Shown here piece by piece: positions 1 to 9,600 of a stretch of DNA of 39,782 nt. The position numbers and the translations under genes were made by a program. The stretch covers positions 1 to 39,782 of the forward strand of contig NZ_JABBJJ010000084.1 of the NCBI RefSeq assembly GCF_012933655.1, given 5' to 3'. The DNA is from Pyxidicoccus fallax. Lineage in GTDB: Bacteria > Myxococcota > Myxococcia > Myxococcales > Myxococcaceae. The notes beneath the pieces were generated by a model. That model made no database searches. It saw only the letters and a list, made by a program, of their open reading frames with translations, and was not told the origin of the DNA. Numbering within the stretch: position 1 is the first letter of the stretch; each line of letters opens with the position of its first letter.

Positions 1-30
1 GTCCCCTCCCGCCCCCCTGAGCCGCCGTCT

Positions 31-275
31 CGCTGGAGGAATCATTCCTCCACGACGCCCCTTCTCGCTGGAGGAATCATTCCTCCACGACGCCCCTTCT
101 CGCTGGAGGAATCATTCCTCCACGACGCCCCTTCTCGCTGGAGGAATCATTCCTCCACGACGCTCCTTCTCGCTGGAGGAATCATTCCTCCACGACGACC
201 CTTCTCGCTGGAGGAATCATTCCTCCACGACGACCCTTCTCGCTGGAGGAATCATTCCTCCACGACGACCCTTCT
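31..275. repeat. Seven-copy 35-bp tandem repeat with palindromic core
   Basis: Seven head-to-tail copies of a 35-bp unit start at 31, 66, 101, 136, 171, 206 and 241. Each copy contains the perfect palindrome TGGAGGAATCATTCCTCCA (9-bp arms, one central base). Copies differ only in the linker: copies 1-3 read GACGCCCC, copy 4 GACGCTCC and copies 5-7 GACGACCC, so variants are ordered along the array as expected from stepwise tandem duplication. The period is not a multiple of three, and there are no unique spacers, so it is neither coding nor CRISPR. Function is unknown; a protein-binding array or a series of RNA hairpins are both possible. Confidence 0.95.
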
Positions 276-648
276 TCCGGAGGGGCCGACATGGCAGGGA
301 GGAGGGGGGCACGCCCGATGAGGACCTGGCGGGTCATCCGGCTGCGTGCACCTGGTTCCAGCCATGGGCGGCCGAGGGGCCTGACACGAGCGCGCGGGCT
401 CGGGACTCACGCGGTGCCGCGGGACGGCGCTCTGACCGCGACGGATGCCGTGAAGGGCACCTGGCTCCACGCTCACGACGAGGGAGGAAATGGCCGAGGC
501 AATAACGATTCGCGCCCCGAAACCTCGCCGAGCCGCATCCAGGCAGACTGGGGCGAGACGTCCGGCGCGTCAGGGCCTTCGCCCTCTGCCACCGGACTTC
601 GCACCTCAGGCCGTCCTTGTGGCCTTGACGGACTTCCCTGAAAGCAGG
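276..648. other. Gene-free stretch between repeat array and J-domain gene
   Basis: About 370 bases with no ORF I trust. A plus-strand frame opens at 291 behind a good ribosome-binding-like GGAGGGG. Its Arg/Gly/Pro/Ser-rich translation looks like random high-GC sequence and would run into the end of the convergent J-domain gene. I see no RNA gene or clear terminator. Confidence 0.5.
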
Positions 649-2316
649 TTAGCGCGACTGCCTGCGGACCTGCTCCCATGCCTCGATGATGCGGCGCGTT
701 TCCTCCTGGGCCAGTGCCTGGAGCTTGGGGCCGAGCTGGGCGACCTTGTCCGGGTGGTACTGCGCCACGAGCGCGAGGAAGGCCCGCTTCACCTCCGGTA
801 GCGGCGTGTCGCGCGTGACGCCGAGCACCTCCCACGGAGTGGGCGGGGGTGGCTCCGGCGCGGCGGCGGGCGGTCGTCGACGTGGCTCCGACTCTTCGTC
901 CACGGGCGGCCGTCGACGTGACTCCGGTCCCGGCTCCTCGTTCATGGGAGGCCGTCGCCGTGACTCCGGATCCGGCTGCGCGCTCGCGGGTCTTCGCCCA
1001 CGCGGATCGTCCTCGGGCTTCCGTCCACGCGGGTCCGCCGAGGGCCTCGGTCCACGTGGCTCCGCCGAGGGCCTCGATCCACGCGGGTCCGCCGAGGGCC
1101 TCGGTCCACGTGGCTCCTCCGAGGGCCTCGATCCACGCGGGTCCGCCGAGGGCCTCGGTCCACGCGGCTCCTCCGTGGTTTTCCGCCCACGCGGGTCTGC
1201 CGCGGGCCCCCGGCGGCGCGGCTCCTCTTCGGGCTCTTCGTCTTCGGACTCTTCCTCGGCTTCGTCGTCTGCGGACTCGTCCTCGGCCTCTTCGTCCTCG
1301 GAGTCCTGCTCGGCTTCGTCGTCCTCGGATTCCTCCTCGGCTTCGTCGTCCTCGACCTCTTCGTCCTCGGATTCCTGCTCGGCTTCGCTGTCCTCGGATT
1401 CCTCCTCGGCCTCGTCCTCGGACGCCTCCTGTTCCTCTTCGTCCGCCGTGGCGTCGGTGTCCTCGGCACGCGGGAAGGCGCTCCCGCAGGTGGAGCACAT
1501 CAGCCGCTCCTGTCGCTCCCCGGACGCGGAGGCGACGACGCGGACGTCGAAGCAATCCCCGCACACGAGGTTCCGGCACTGCTCACAGCGCGCGGCGGAC
1601 TGGGCCTCCTCCAGCTCCTGTCCACACCGGGGGCAGTCGTCCGGGAGCGGCGCCTCCGCCCCGCAACGCACGCAGAAGGCCCACGCCCGGTCGAGGCCGC
1701 TCTCGCACTCCACGCACTCCAGCCCGCCGTTGTCGGGGGGCTGCCAGCGCTTCTCCTCGCCGCACCACGGGCAGTGGGGCATGAGCCACGCCAGCTTCCC
1801 CGCGCAGTCGTCGGAGTCGCAGTCGAACTCGAGCCGGTAGCCCCGGGCCACCGCCTGGGGCTCGTTCTCCTCGCCGAACGACTCGCCACACGCCCAGCAG
1901 CAGTTGAAGAACCGATGTGACGGAGCCCCGCACGCCTCGCAGGCCGGGTTGCCGTGCTCGGCCTTCCAGGGGACCTCGTCACCGCAGTCGGGACAGAAGC
2001 CCATGCACATCTTCACGCCCGGGTGGGTGCAGGACTCCCGAGCCGCCCGCGCCGCGCGCTCGCGCTGTCCGGGAGGCGCGGGGAAGGGCGGACGCTCACC
2101 CCGGTCCGTCAGGTGCTCCCACAGGCAGGACCGGCATACCCGCTTCCTCGTCAGCCGGCGTTGCTGCCCGGGAGCTCCCACGTCCAGCACCCGCGTGCCC
2201 AGGCAGGACTGACAGACGGCATCTCCACAGACCTCGCACGCCCCCACCAGGCGGCGGCCCCCGAGGCCGAGGAGGCCGGACGTCAGCTTCTCCATGCAGC
2301 ACGGACAGGCTCGCAT
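649..2316 (-). CDS. Zinc-ribbon protein with acidic linker and C-terminal J-domain
   Basis: 555 aa. Residues 1 to about 285 are packed with roughly fourteen CxxC pairs (for example CPCC, CEVC, CPDC, CPWC, CPRC, CSTC), implying several zinc ribbons. Residues about 285-364 are almost entirely Glu, Asp, Ser and Ala. About 364-485 is a Pro/Arg repeat region built on EPRGPRPSADPRG, visible as a DNA repeat near 1000-1200. From about 492 to the end is a DnaJ-type J-domain with HPD at 521-523, so the protein probably stimulates an Hsp70 (DnaK). There is no Gly/Phe or classical DnaJ Cys-repeat region, so it is a type III J-protein. An upstream in-frame ATG exists at 2382. I chose 2316 because GAAGGAAG lies just before it and the sequence turns protein-like there. 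Low-complexity segments make the reading frame look odd, but codon usage is consistent. Confidence 0.85.
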   Translation of the reverse strand: MRACPCCMEKLTSGLLGLGGRRLVGACEVCGDAVCQSCLGTRVLDVGAPGQQRRLTRKRVCRSCLWEHLTDRGERPPFPAPPGQRERAARAARESCTHPGVKMCMGFCPDCGDEVPWKAEHGNPACEACGAPSHRFFNCCWACGESFGEENEPQAVARGYRLEFDCDSDDCAGKLAWLMPHCPWCGEEKRWQPPDNGGLECVECESGLDRAWAFCVRCGAEAPLPDDCPRCGQELEEAQSAARCEQCRNLVCGDCFDVRVVASASGERQERLMCSTCGSAFPRAEDTDATADEEEQEASEDEAEEESEDSEAEQESEDEEVEDDEAEEESEDDEAEQDSEDEEAEDESADDEAEEESEDEEPEEEPRRRGPAADPRGRKTTEEPRGPRPSADPRGSRPSEEPRGPRPSADPRGSRPSAEPRGPRPSADPRGRKPEDDPRGRRPASAQPDPESRRRPPMNEEPGPESRRRPPVDEESEPRRRPPAAAPEPPPPTPWEVLGVTRDTPLPEVKRAFLALVAQYHPDKVAQLGPKLQALAQEETRRIIEAWEQVRRQSR

Positions 2317-2446
2317 GCACTTCCTTCGCCGGGTGAAACCCCATTCCAGGAGACGGGGACGCGAGCCTTCGACATGCCCCAATCCGTCTCACAGGTCCAG
2401 AAAGCACCCCTCCCGGTACGAGCCGCTCATACCCCGCGTCGCGAGG

Positions 2447-2590
2447 TCAGAGTTCCGACCCGATGGCCCGGTCCACCGAGAGCGCGCCACCGCCCCGGAA
2501 GGAGAGGAACAGCGAGAGGAACCCCAGCATGACGGGGGACTCGATGCCGCGGTCGATCCACGACCACGTGGAGCCACACCGTCCGGAGAA
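2447..2590 (-). pseudogene. 3' remnant of a DoxX-family membrane protein gene
   Basis: The minus-strand frame ending at 2447 reads GIESPVMLGFLSLFLSFRGG followed by GALSVDRAIG. This resembles the last membrane helix and the Gly-Gly-Gly-x-x-Ser-x-Asp tail typical of DoxX/DoxD proteins. Only about 45 residues match the family style; the other three helices are absent, and the sequence turns into the lysR promoter region at about 2590. DoxX genes often sit divergent to a LysR gene of the type that follows here. I infer that the former target gene was deleted. It could instead be a short surviving ORF starting at 2659. Confidence 0.6.
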
Positions 2591-2611
2591 GATGAACAGC
2601 CTGCATTTTTC

Positions 2612-2628
2612 GTTCAGGAATCCTGAAC
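2612..2628. promoter_or_regulatory. Candidate LysR operator (T-N11-A palindrome)
   Basis: GTTCAGGAATCCTGAAC is a perfect palindrome with 8-bp arms and one central base. It contains the LysR-type T-N11-A core (2614-2626). It lies 33 bases upstream of the lysR start, between that gene and the DoxX-like remnant, which is where an autoregulatory LysR site is expected. Confidence 0.65.
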
Positions 2629-2661
2629 ACTGCGCCATCTTCCGAGCGGGAGGCCCCACGC

Positions 2662-3615
2662 ATGGACCGCTTCGACGCGATGCGCGTCTTCACACGCATC
2701 GTCGAGCTCGGAAGCTTCACGAAGGCGGCCACGGACCTGCGGCTGCCGCGGGCCACCGTCACGCTGGCCGTGCAGCAACTGGAGGCGCGGCTCGGCGTCC
2801 GGCTGCTGCACCGCACGACGCGCGAGGTGAACGCGACGCCCGAGGGAGCGCAGTACTACCGCCGCTGCACGCGCGTGCTGGCGGACGTGGACGACGCGGA
2901 GGCGGAGCTGGCGCAGGGCGGTGGGGGCAAGCCCCGAGGCAAGGTCCGGGTCCACATGACGTCCGGCATGGCGGCGCACGTCGTCATCCCCGTGCTGCCC
3001 GAGTTCCACGAGCGCTACCCCCGAATCGACGTGGAGCTCGGCACCGGGGACCGCGCGGTGGACCTCGCGAGGGAAGGGGTGGACTGCGCGCTGCGCGCCG
3101 GCATCGTGGACACCCCGCACCTCGTCGTGCGGCGGCTGGCGTCCATGCCGCAAATCACCTGCGCCAGCATGGGCTACCTCGCCCGGCGGGGAGAGCCCCG
3201 CTCCATCGAGGCGCTGGACCGGCACCTGGCCGTCAACTACCTGGAGCGCTCCACCGGCAAGCCGTATCCGCTGGACTTCGTCGTGCGCGGCGAGTCGAGG
3301 CACGTCTCGATGAACAGCCTGCTGACGGTGACGGACTCGGAGGCGTACGTGGCCGGGTGCCTGGCCCACTTCGGCCTCATCCAGGTGCCCGCCTACCGGC
3401 TCGCGGGCCCCCTGACCGAGGGTCGGCTGCGCGAGGTGCTCCCCAACGCGCGCCCGCCTCCGCTTCCCCTCGCCCTGGTCCACCCCTACCAGCGAAAGGT
3501 CCCTCCGCGCGTCCGGGTCTTCATGGACTGGCTCGCGGCGCTCTGTGCGAAACAGTTCGGTACGCCCGAGGAGGCCCCTCGTCCCGCGCCGGAACGAAGG
3601 TATGAGGCACGGTGA
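2662..3615 (+). CDS. LysR family transcriptional regulator
   Basis: 317 aa. Residues 1-60 form the LysR winged helix-turn-helix (MDRFDAMRVFTRIVELGSF, then the TKAATDLRLPRATVTLAVQQ recognition region and LLHRTTR). About 90-300 is the periplasmic-binding-like effector domain. The N-terminus is of the subfamily that commonly regulates adjacent oxidoreductase or DoxX-type genes. A T-N11-A palindrome lies just upstream, and the apparent divergent target is reduced to a fragment, so this may be an orphan regulator. The C-terminal 20 residues are basic and Pro-rich. The effector ligand cannot be told from sequence. Confidence 0.92.
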   Translation: MDRFDAMRVFTRIVELGSFTKAATDLRLPRATVTLAVQQLEARLGVRLLHRTTREVNATPEGAQYYRRCTRVLADVDDAEAELAQGGGGKPRGKVRVHMTSGMAAHVVIPVLPEFHERYPRIDVELGTGDRAVDLAREGVDCALRAGIVDTPHLVVRRLASMPQITCASMGYLARRGEPRSIEALDRHLAVNYLERSTGKPYPLDFVVRGESRHVSMNSLLTVTDSEAYVAGCLAHFGLIQVPAYRLAGPLTEGRLREVLPNARPPPLPLALVHPYQRKVPPRVRVFMDWLAALCAKQFGTPEEAPRPAPERRYEAR

Positions 3616-3651
3616 TGGTTTGAGGCCCATGGCATCTGACTGCGCGATTGA

Positions 3652-4398
<747 letters not shown>

Positions 4399-4425
4399 AG
4401 CACGGGCGGCTTTCGCGAGACGCCG

Positions 4426-4461
4426 GCCCGGACGCGAGGACTGCCTCCCTCGCGCCCGGGC
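4426..4461. terminator. Bidirectional stem-loop between adk and the lysyl oxidase gene
   Basis: GCCCGGACGCGAGG (4426-4439) pairs with CCTCGCGCCCGGGC (4448-4461). This is a 14-bp stem with one mismatch and an 8-base loop, placed between two convergent genes. There is no clear U-tract, which is common for terminators at this GC content. Confidence 0.65.
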
Positions 4462-4479
4462 TCGGGCGCCCGGTGCCCG

Positions 4480-6492
4480 TCACGGGATGTCGACGGGCAC
4501 GGTGGTGACGTTGTTGTCGAAGGAAATCTCCTCGAAGGTGCGCACCGGGTTGACGCTCACCTGGAGCTGGTAGCGGCCGGAGGGAATGCCGGTGATGTCG
4601 AGCCACTGGCAGTCCAGCGCGTTGCCGTAGAGGTCGGACCAGCCCGCCTGGATGCCCTGGTTCTCGCAGTCGTACTTCTTCGTGCACGCGACGTTGGGCC
4701 CCACCCGCGCCTGGATGGTGTCCTCCATGCAGTACGCCAGCTTCTGGCCCGGCAGGATGACGCGGCCCTCCATGTCGAGCAGCGCGTAGCTGGCGAAGCC
4801 GTTGAAGTGGTAGTGCCCGTGGCACGGTGAGAACTGGAAGAGGTCCGGGCGCGTCTTCGCCTGGGGCACCGTGAGCGTCGCCTGTCCCTGGTTGACGGCC
4901 TCCACGCTGAAGCGCAGCAGCCGGCGAAGGCCGGTGCCCCGCACGCAGGCCTCGGCGATGGCGCACGAGTCGGGGCTGATGTTCATCGTGTCGAAGCGAA
5001 TCTCGTTCTGCAGCCGCGCCCGGTCGACGACGAGGTCCGCCATCGGCTCCCTCCGGCGGTGGCACTGGCAGTCGGTGCCGCAGAACTCGTTGGACGAGCA
5101 GGGCGTGGCGCACACCGGGCGCGCATGGTCGCAGGTGGGGAACGTCTTGCAGGCGCCCGTCTCCACCACGCACAGCTGCCCGTCCTCGCAGGTGCCGCAG
5201 GTGCCGCCGCAGCCGTCATCGCCGCACTTGCGCCCGTGGCAGTCGGGCCGGCAGGGGCTGGAGACGCAGCGGCCCGAGGTGTTGCACATCTCGCCCTCGG
5301 GGCAGGTGCCGCAGGTGCCACCGCAGCCGTCCGTGCCGCCGCAGAAGCGGCCATCGCACTGCGGGACGCAGCCCGCGGCGAAGCGGATGTTGAGCGTGTA
5401 GGCCCCGAAGGCCGCGCCGTCGAAGCCGTCGACGACGAGGTAGTACTTCCCGGGCATGAGCATCGTGGCCACGCGGGAGCCGTAGTCGCCCGGAGGCGCG
5501 GCGTCGTCCGAGCAGCCCACGGTGGCCGCCGACGCGCCGCAGTCCTCCTTGCGCAGGTGCAGCACCGTGTCGAAGCCGCTGGAGCGTGCGTCCATGCCCA
5601 CCGGCTCCGTGACGGTGAAGGCGTAGATGACCTCGCGCGCGGCGCTGGTGGCGTTGCACGTCGGCACCACCTCGTTGAGGCCGCCCGTGGTGTCCCCCGT
5701 CAGCACGTGGTCACCCAGGAGCGGCTCGCCGGGCGCCAGCAGCGGCAGCGGCTGCGAGCAGGTACCGGGCTGACTCGCCACCGTGCAGGCGCCGGAGATG
5801 CAGGCCTCGCCGGGCGCGCAGCTCCCGCAGCTCCGGCCGCAGCCGTCGTCGCCGCACACCGCGCCGCGGCAGTTGGAATGGCAGTTCTTCGCGAAGCAGG
5901 CGTTGCAGTCGGGCCCGCCCAGCACGTGGTCACACAGGCCGGCCTCCTCGTCGCAGACGTCCACCGTGCACTCGGCGCCGTCGTCGCACGGGTCGCTCCC
6001 CGCGACACACTGGCCGTTCACCCAGCGCTCGTCCCCGTTGCAGAACACGCCGTCGCCGCACGTCACCTCGGAGTCGCCGGAGAGGGGCGGCCCGAAGTCC
6101 GTTCCCTGGAAGGTGGCCGTCCACTTCAGCGGGAAGAGCCCCACCCGGCGGGGCGCGACGGCCTGTCCCGTGAAGGTGGCCCGCTGGCCGGGACGCGTGC
6201 GGGCTCCGAGCGTCAGCGTGCCGCTGCTCCAGGCCGCGTCGCCCCGGAAGGTGAGCCGCGTGTTGCCGGGCTCCCACGGAGTGGTGCCGGTGTTCGTCGC
6301 GGTGACGGTGACCGCCAGCGCGCCTCCGGGCACCACGCGCGGTGCCAGCGTGACGGCCTCCACCTTCAAGTCCAGCGGGAGCGCGCCTCGCGTGTCCTCC
6401 TTCCGCTCGTCCTCCGACGCCCCGCGCGTCTCACAGCCTGCCAGGCCCAACAGCACGCCAACGAGGAAGAGCCCTCGGAATGCTCGCGTCAT
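4480..6492 (-). CDS. Cys-rich lipoprotein with C-terminal lysyl oxidase domain
   Basis: 670 aa. A lipoprotein signal ends at LGLAGC (Cys20). Next comes a beta-sandwich-like segment (about 45-150), Cys-rich EGF-like modules with the repeated pattern CGDDGCGGTCGTC, an inserted PPC-like beta domain (about 270-370) and more Cys modules. From about 484 to the end is a lysyl oxidase domain. Copper ligands fit CHGHYH (His558, His560, His562). The two residues that form the lysine tyrosylquinone cofactor are both present: Lys584 in GQKLAYCMEDT and Tyr622 in DLYGNALDCQW. The enzyme would oxidise lysine side-chain or other amines to aldehydes at the cell surface. Modules of this Cys type are common in myxobacterial surface proteins. 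Substrate unknown. Confidence 0.9.
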   Translation of the reverse strand: MTRAFRGLFLVGVLLGLAGCETRGASEDERKEDTRGALPLDLKVEAVTLAPRVVPGGALAVTVTATNTGTTPWEPGNTRLTFRGDAAWSSGTLTLGARTRPGQRATFTGQAVAPRRVGLFPLKWTATFQGTDFGPPLSGDSEVTCGDGVFCNGDERWVNGQCVAGSDPCDDGAECTVDVCDEEAGLCDHVLGGPDCNACFAKNCHSNCRGAVCGDDGCGRSCGSCAPGEACISGACTVASQPGTCSQPLPLLAPGEPLLGDHVLTGDTTGGLNEVVPTCNATSAAREVIYAFTVTEPVGMDARSSGFDTVLHLRKEDCGASAATVGCSDDAAPPGDYGSRVATMLMPGKYYLVVDGFDGAAFGAYTLNIRFAAGCVPQCDGRFCGGTDGCGGTCGTCPEGEMCNTSGRCVSSPCRPDCHGRKCGDDGCGGTCGTCEDGQLCVVETGACKTFPTCDHARPVCATPCSSNEFCGTDCQCHRRREPMADLVVDRARLQNEIRFDTMNISPDSCAIAEACVRGTGLRRLLRFSVEAVNQGQATLTVPQAKTRPDLFQFSPCHGHYHFNGFASYALLDMEGRVILPGQKLAYCMEDTIQARVGPNVACTKKYDCENQGIQAGWSDLYGNALDCQWLDITGIPSGRYQLQVSVNPVRTFEEISFDNNVTTVPVDIP

Positions 6493-6625
6493 GGACAGCC
6501 CCCCGGATTGAGTCCGCCGATTGTACGAGGGGGCAATGTTTGGCGGGAATCCCGGGTTCGCGGGGACCCGTCAGGCATCGGGTGACGCCGCGTCCATGGG
6601 GCGGCGCCCCTGCCATTGACCGACC

Positions 6626-9600
6626 ATGCGACGGCCCACCGATGAACATCTCTCCGAGCTCAAGCGCAGGCTGCTGCGGCTGAGCCTGCTCGACGGGCGG
6701 CTGGTGTGGTGCGCGGAGGGGCCGCGTCTCGTCTGGTTCCAGGCGGTGCAGGACCCGCTCGTGCTGCTCGACGAAATCGGACAGCGGGGTCGTCCCACGG
6801 TGCCGGGTCTGCAGCGCGCCGCCCGGATGGCGCGCCCGCCGCACCCGGTGGATGCGCGGTGGCTCGGCGCGGCGCAGAGGGACTTGCGGGCACTCCGGCA
6901 TCCCTCCGTGCTCGCCCTCATCGACGAGTGCCCGCGCGTCTTCCGCCGTCATGGCCGGGTGGACGCGGCGTGGCTCGACGCGCGGCAGCAGGAACTGGAC
7001 GGGCTCTCCGAGCGGTTCGCGGAAGGTCCCACGGAGGGGAGGGCGAGCCTGCTGGCCCTGGTCGACGCGCTCCACGGTCCCGGTGCCGCCAGCGACCTGG
7101 AGCAGGTCGAGCGCCGGAGCCGCCAGCAGGACCGCTTCCGCCGGGCCGAGGGCCGTCGCCGCATCGCCGCGCTCCTGGCGCGTCTGGCCCCGGACCCGCG
7201 GCTCGCGCGGCCCGAGGACTGCGAGGTGCCCGACGAGGTCCTCGATGGCTTCGCCCGGGAAGTGCTCCAGGCAGACCGGGTGCGTGGCCGCCCCTTCGAG
7301 CGCCGGCTGCGGCGAACGGTGCAGGCGATGATGGCGTGGCCCGCCTCCCCACCCACGCCGGAGCAGGACGCGCCTCCGCCGCTGCCCCAGGCGCTCGCGG
7401 ACGCGGTGCGGGCGGCGGGGGAGGAGGTCCTCGCGGCGCGGCGCTCCACCCTGGCGCCCGCGGCCCATGAGCGGCTGGAGCGCGCGCTCGGCGTGCTGGC
7501 GCTGATGTTCCGCCCGGAGCCGGAAGACCTCTTCACTCCCGCCGAGGCCTCGCTCGTGCTGCGGAGCGTGGACACGCTCCGCGAGCACCTCGCGGGACAG
7601 CGGCTCTCTCCGAGGCAGGTGCTGGAGCTGCTGCGGCTCGAGAGGAGTCATGGCTCCGCCAACCTCGAGTTCCTCGCCCCGCTCGGAGCGCTCGTGGCCG
7701 GAGGACTCGAACTCTCCCTCGTCTCGGAGCTGGTCCGGGCCCATTACACGAACGGGCTCATCGCGCTGAGGGACGACGTGGAGGCGGCGCGCATCTGGGG
7801 GCAGTGGTCGCTGCGGCTCGCCCCCGAGCAGAAGCTGCGCGGGCACGAGCTGGCCGAGCAGGCCTCCACCTTCCGCGGCATCGCCCGGAGCCGCAAGGCG
7901 GGGCTCGCCCTCCTCGGGCGGTGCCTGATGGCCTGGCAGTCCCGCTCCAACCCCCGCTCCCTGCTCGCGGCGCTCGACGTGACGCTCGGCCTGGTGCGCT
8001 CCGCGCCGGAGCAGGCGCGCACCCTCCATGCGGACCTGATGGGCACCGCGCCCGGTCTCGGGCGCGGCCTCTTCCCGGAGTTCGCCGCCTGGCTCGGCGA
8101 CGACACCCTGTTGGACCGCTACTGCTACTTGCGGCGGCTCGCGGGCGAGACGCCGAGCCTGCCCCGGGCGCTGCTGCGCGACTTCGCCCATGCCACGAAG
8201 CGGCAGGGGGAGCGCGAGCACCTGGCGTCGCGGGAGGACCTCACGCAAGCCCAGCGGCGCCGCCTGTCCCGGCTGGAGCAGCGGCCCTCCACGCAAGTCC
8301 CACCCTCGCCGGAATGGACGCTGCGGCGCCTGCGGGAGCGGGTGGAGGGTGCGCTGACCCGAGCCTTCGAGGTCCGCCTCGACGTCGCGCTCGATGCCGT
8401 GCTGCGCGCCGGCTGGGGCATCTGCCTGCCCGCGCTGACGCCCGAGTGGCGCGACGCGGTGCGCCTGCGCCTCGTCACGGACGTCAACGGGGAGCTGCTC
8501 GGCAGGTTGCTGCGCCACGCCGCGGCCCATCCGGGGCAGCCCCTCGCTCGTGCCATGCCCGCGAACACCGCGTGGCTCAAGAGCGCGGCGAAGCGGATGG
8601 ACGTGGACGCCTGGCTCGCCCCGCGCTTCGCCGAGGTGTACCTGCGGGGCCGTCGCTACGTGCTCTCCGTGGAGCAGGACCCGCTCCAGGTGCTGCGGAT
8701 GGGCATCCCCTTCAACACGTGCCTGTCGCTCGCGCGTGATGGCGAGAACGCCGCTTCCACCGTGCTCAACGCCCTGGACGCGAACAAGCACGTCCTCTAC
8801 CTGCGCGACGAGGCCGGGGGGATTGTCGCGCGCAAGCTCATCGCCGTCTCCCGCGATTGGACGCTCCTGGGCTATCGGCTCTACGTCTCGCTGGAGCCCG
8901 AGCTGCGACCGGAAATCGAGCGCGCCTTCCTCGGCTTCTGCGTGGAGCTGGCCACCCGGACCCGGTTGCCCCTGGCCTCCTCCGGCGTGCCGGAGTCCCT
9001 CCATCCGGGCTTCTGGTACGACGACGGCACCGTTCCCTTCCTCGCCTCGGAAGCGGCGGACCCCTCCGGGAATGCCGTGGCGGCGTACTGCCAGCACCTG
9101 GGGAGGCCCTTCTGGCCGGACGAGGAGATCTCCCGTGAGGCGGAGGTGTGGTTCGCCCGCCAGCGCGAGGACGTCCCGGCAACGCTGGCCGCCCTGGGGC
9201 GCTACCTCGGCGAGGAGGAGGACCTGGAGGCGGCACAATGGCTCGTCGAGCGCCTGGGCGAGGCGGAGTGCCTCCAGCTCTCGAAGGCCCATCCGCTGCT
9301 GGGGGCGGCGCTTCTCCACCGCGCCTTCACGCCGGACGCGGAGCGGATGGTCGCGATGCTGGGGCGCTTTCCGGAGGTGACCTTTCGGCACTGGGACGTG
9401 GCGAAGGCGCTCCTCGGTCTCGCGAGTCCCTCCGAGGCCGCGGTGCGGGCGCTCGTCGAAGTGGCGTGGCGTCAGGTGGCGCGCTCGACCCGGATTGACG
9501 ACCACGGCATCGAGCACGGCACGATGGACGTGCTGCCGACCCTGTTGGCGAAGCTGGACGTGGCCACGGCGCTCGAGTTGTGTGAGCGCGTTGCTCCCCT

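Noticed and set aside
31-275. Repeat array as CRISPR
   Set aside because: The units are directly adjacent, with no unique spacers and no cas genes.
291-641. Plus-strand frame with a good ribosome-binding-like sequence
   Set aside because: The translation is Arg/Gly/Pro/Ser-rich without any pattern, and the frame reaches the convergent J-domain gene.
490-801. Plus-strand frame behind GGGAGGAA
   Set aside because: It would overlap about 150 bases of the confident J-domain coding end in antisense, and its translation looks like a shadow of that gene.
473-1579. Long minus-strand frame with repeated ALGGPAWTE-like segments
   Set aside because: It is a frame-shifted reading of the repeat region of the J-domain gene.
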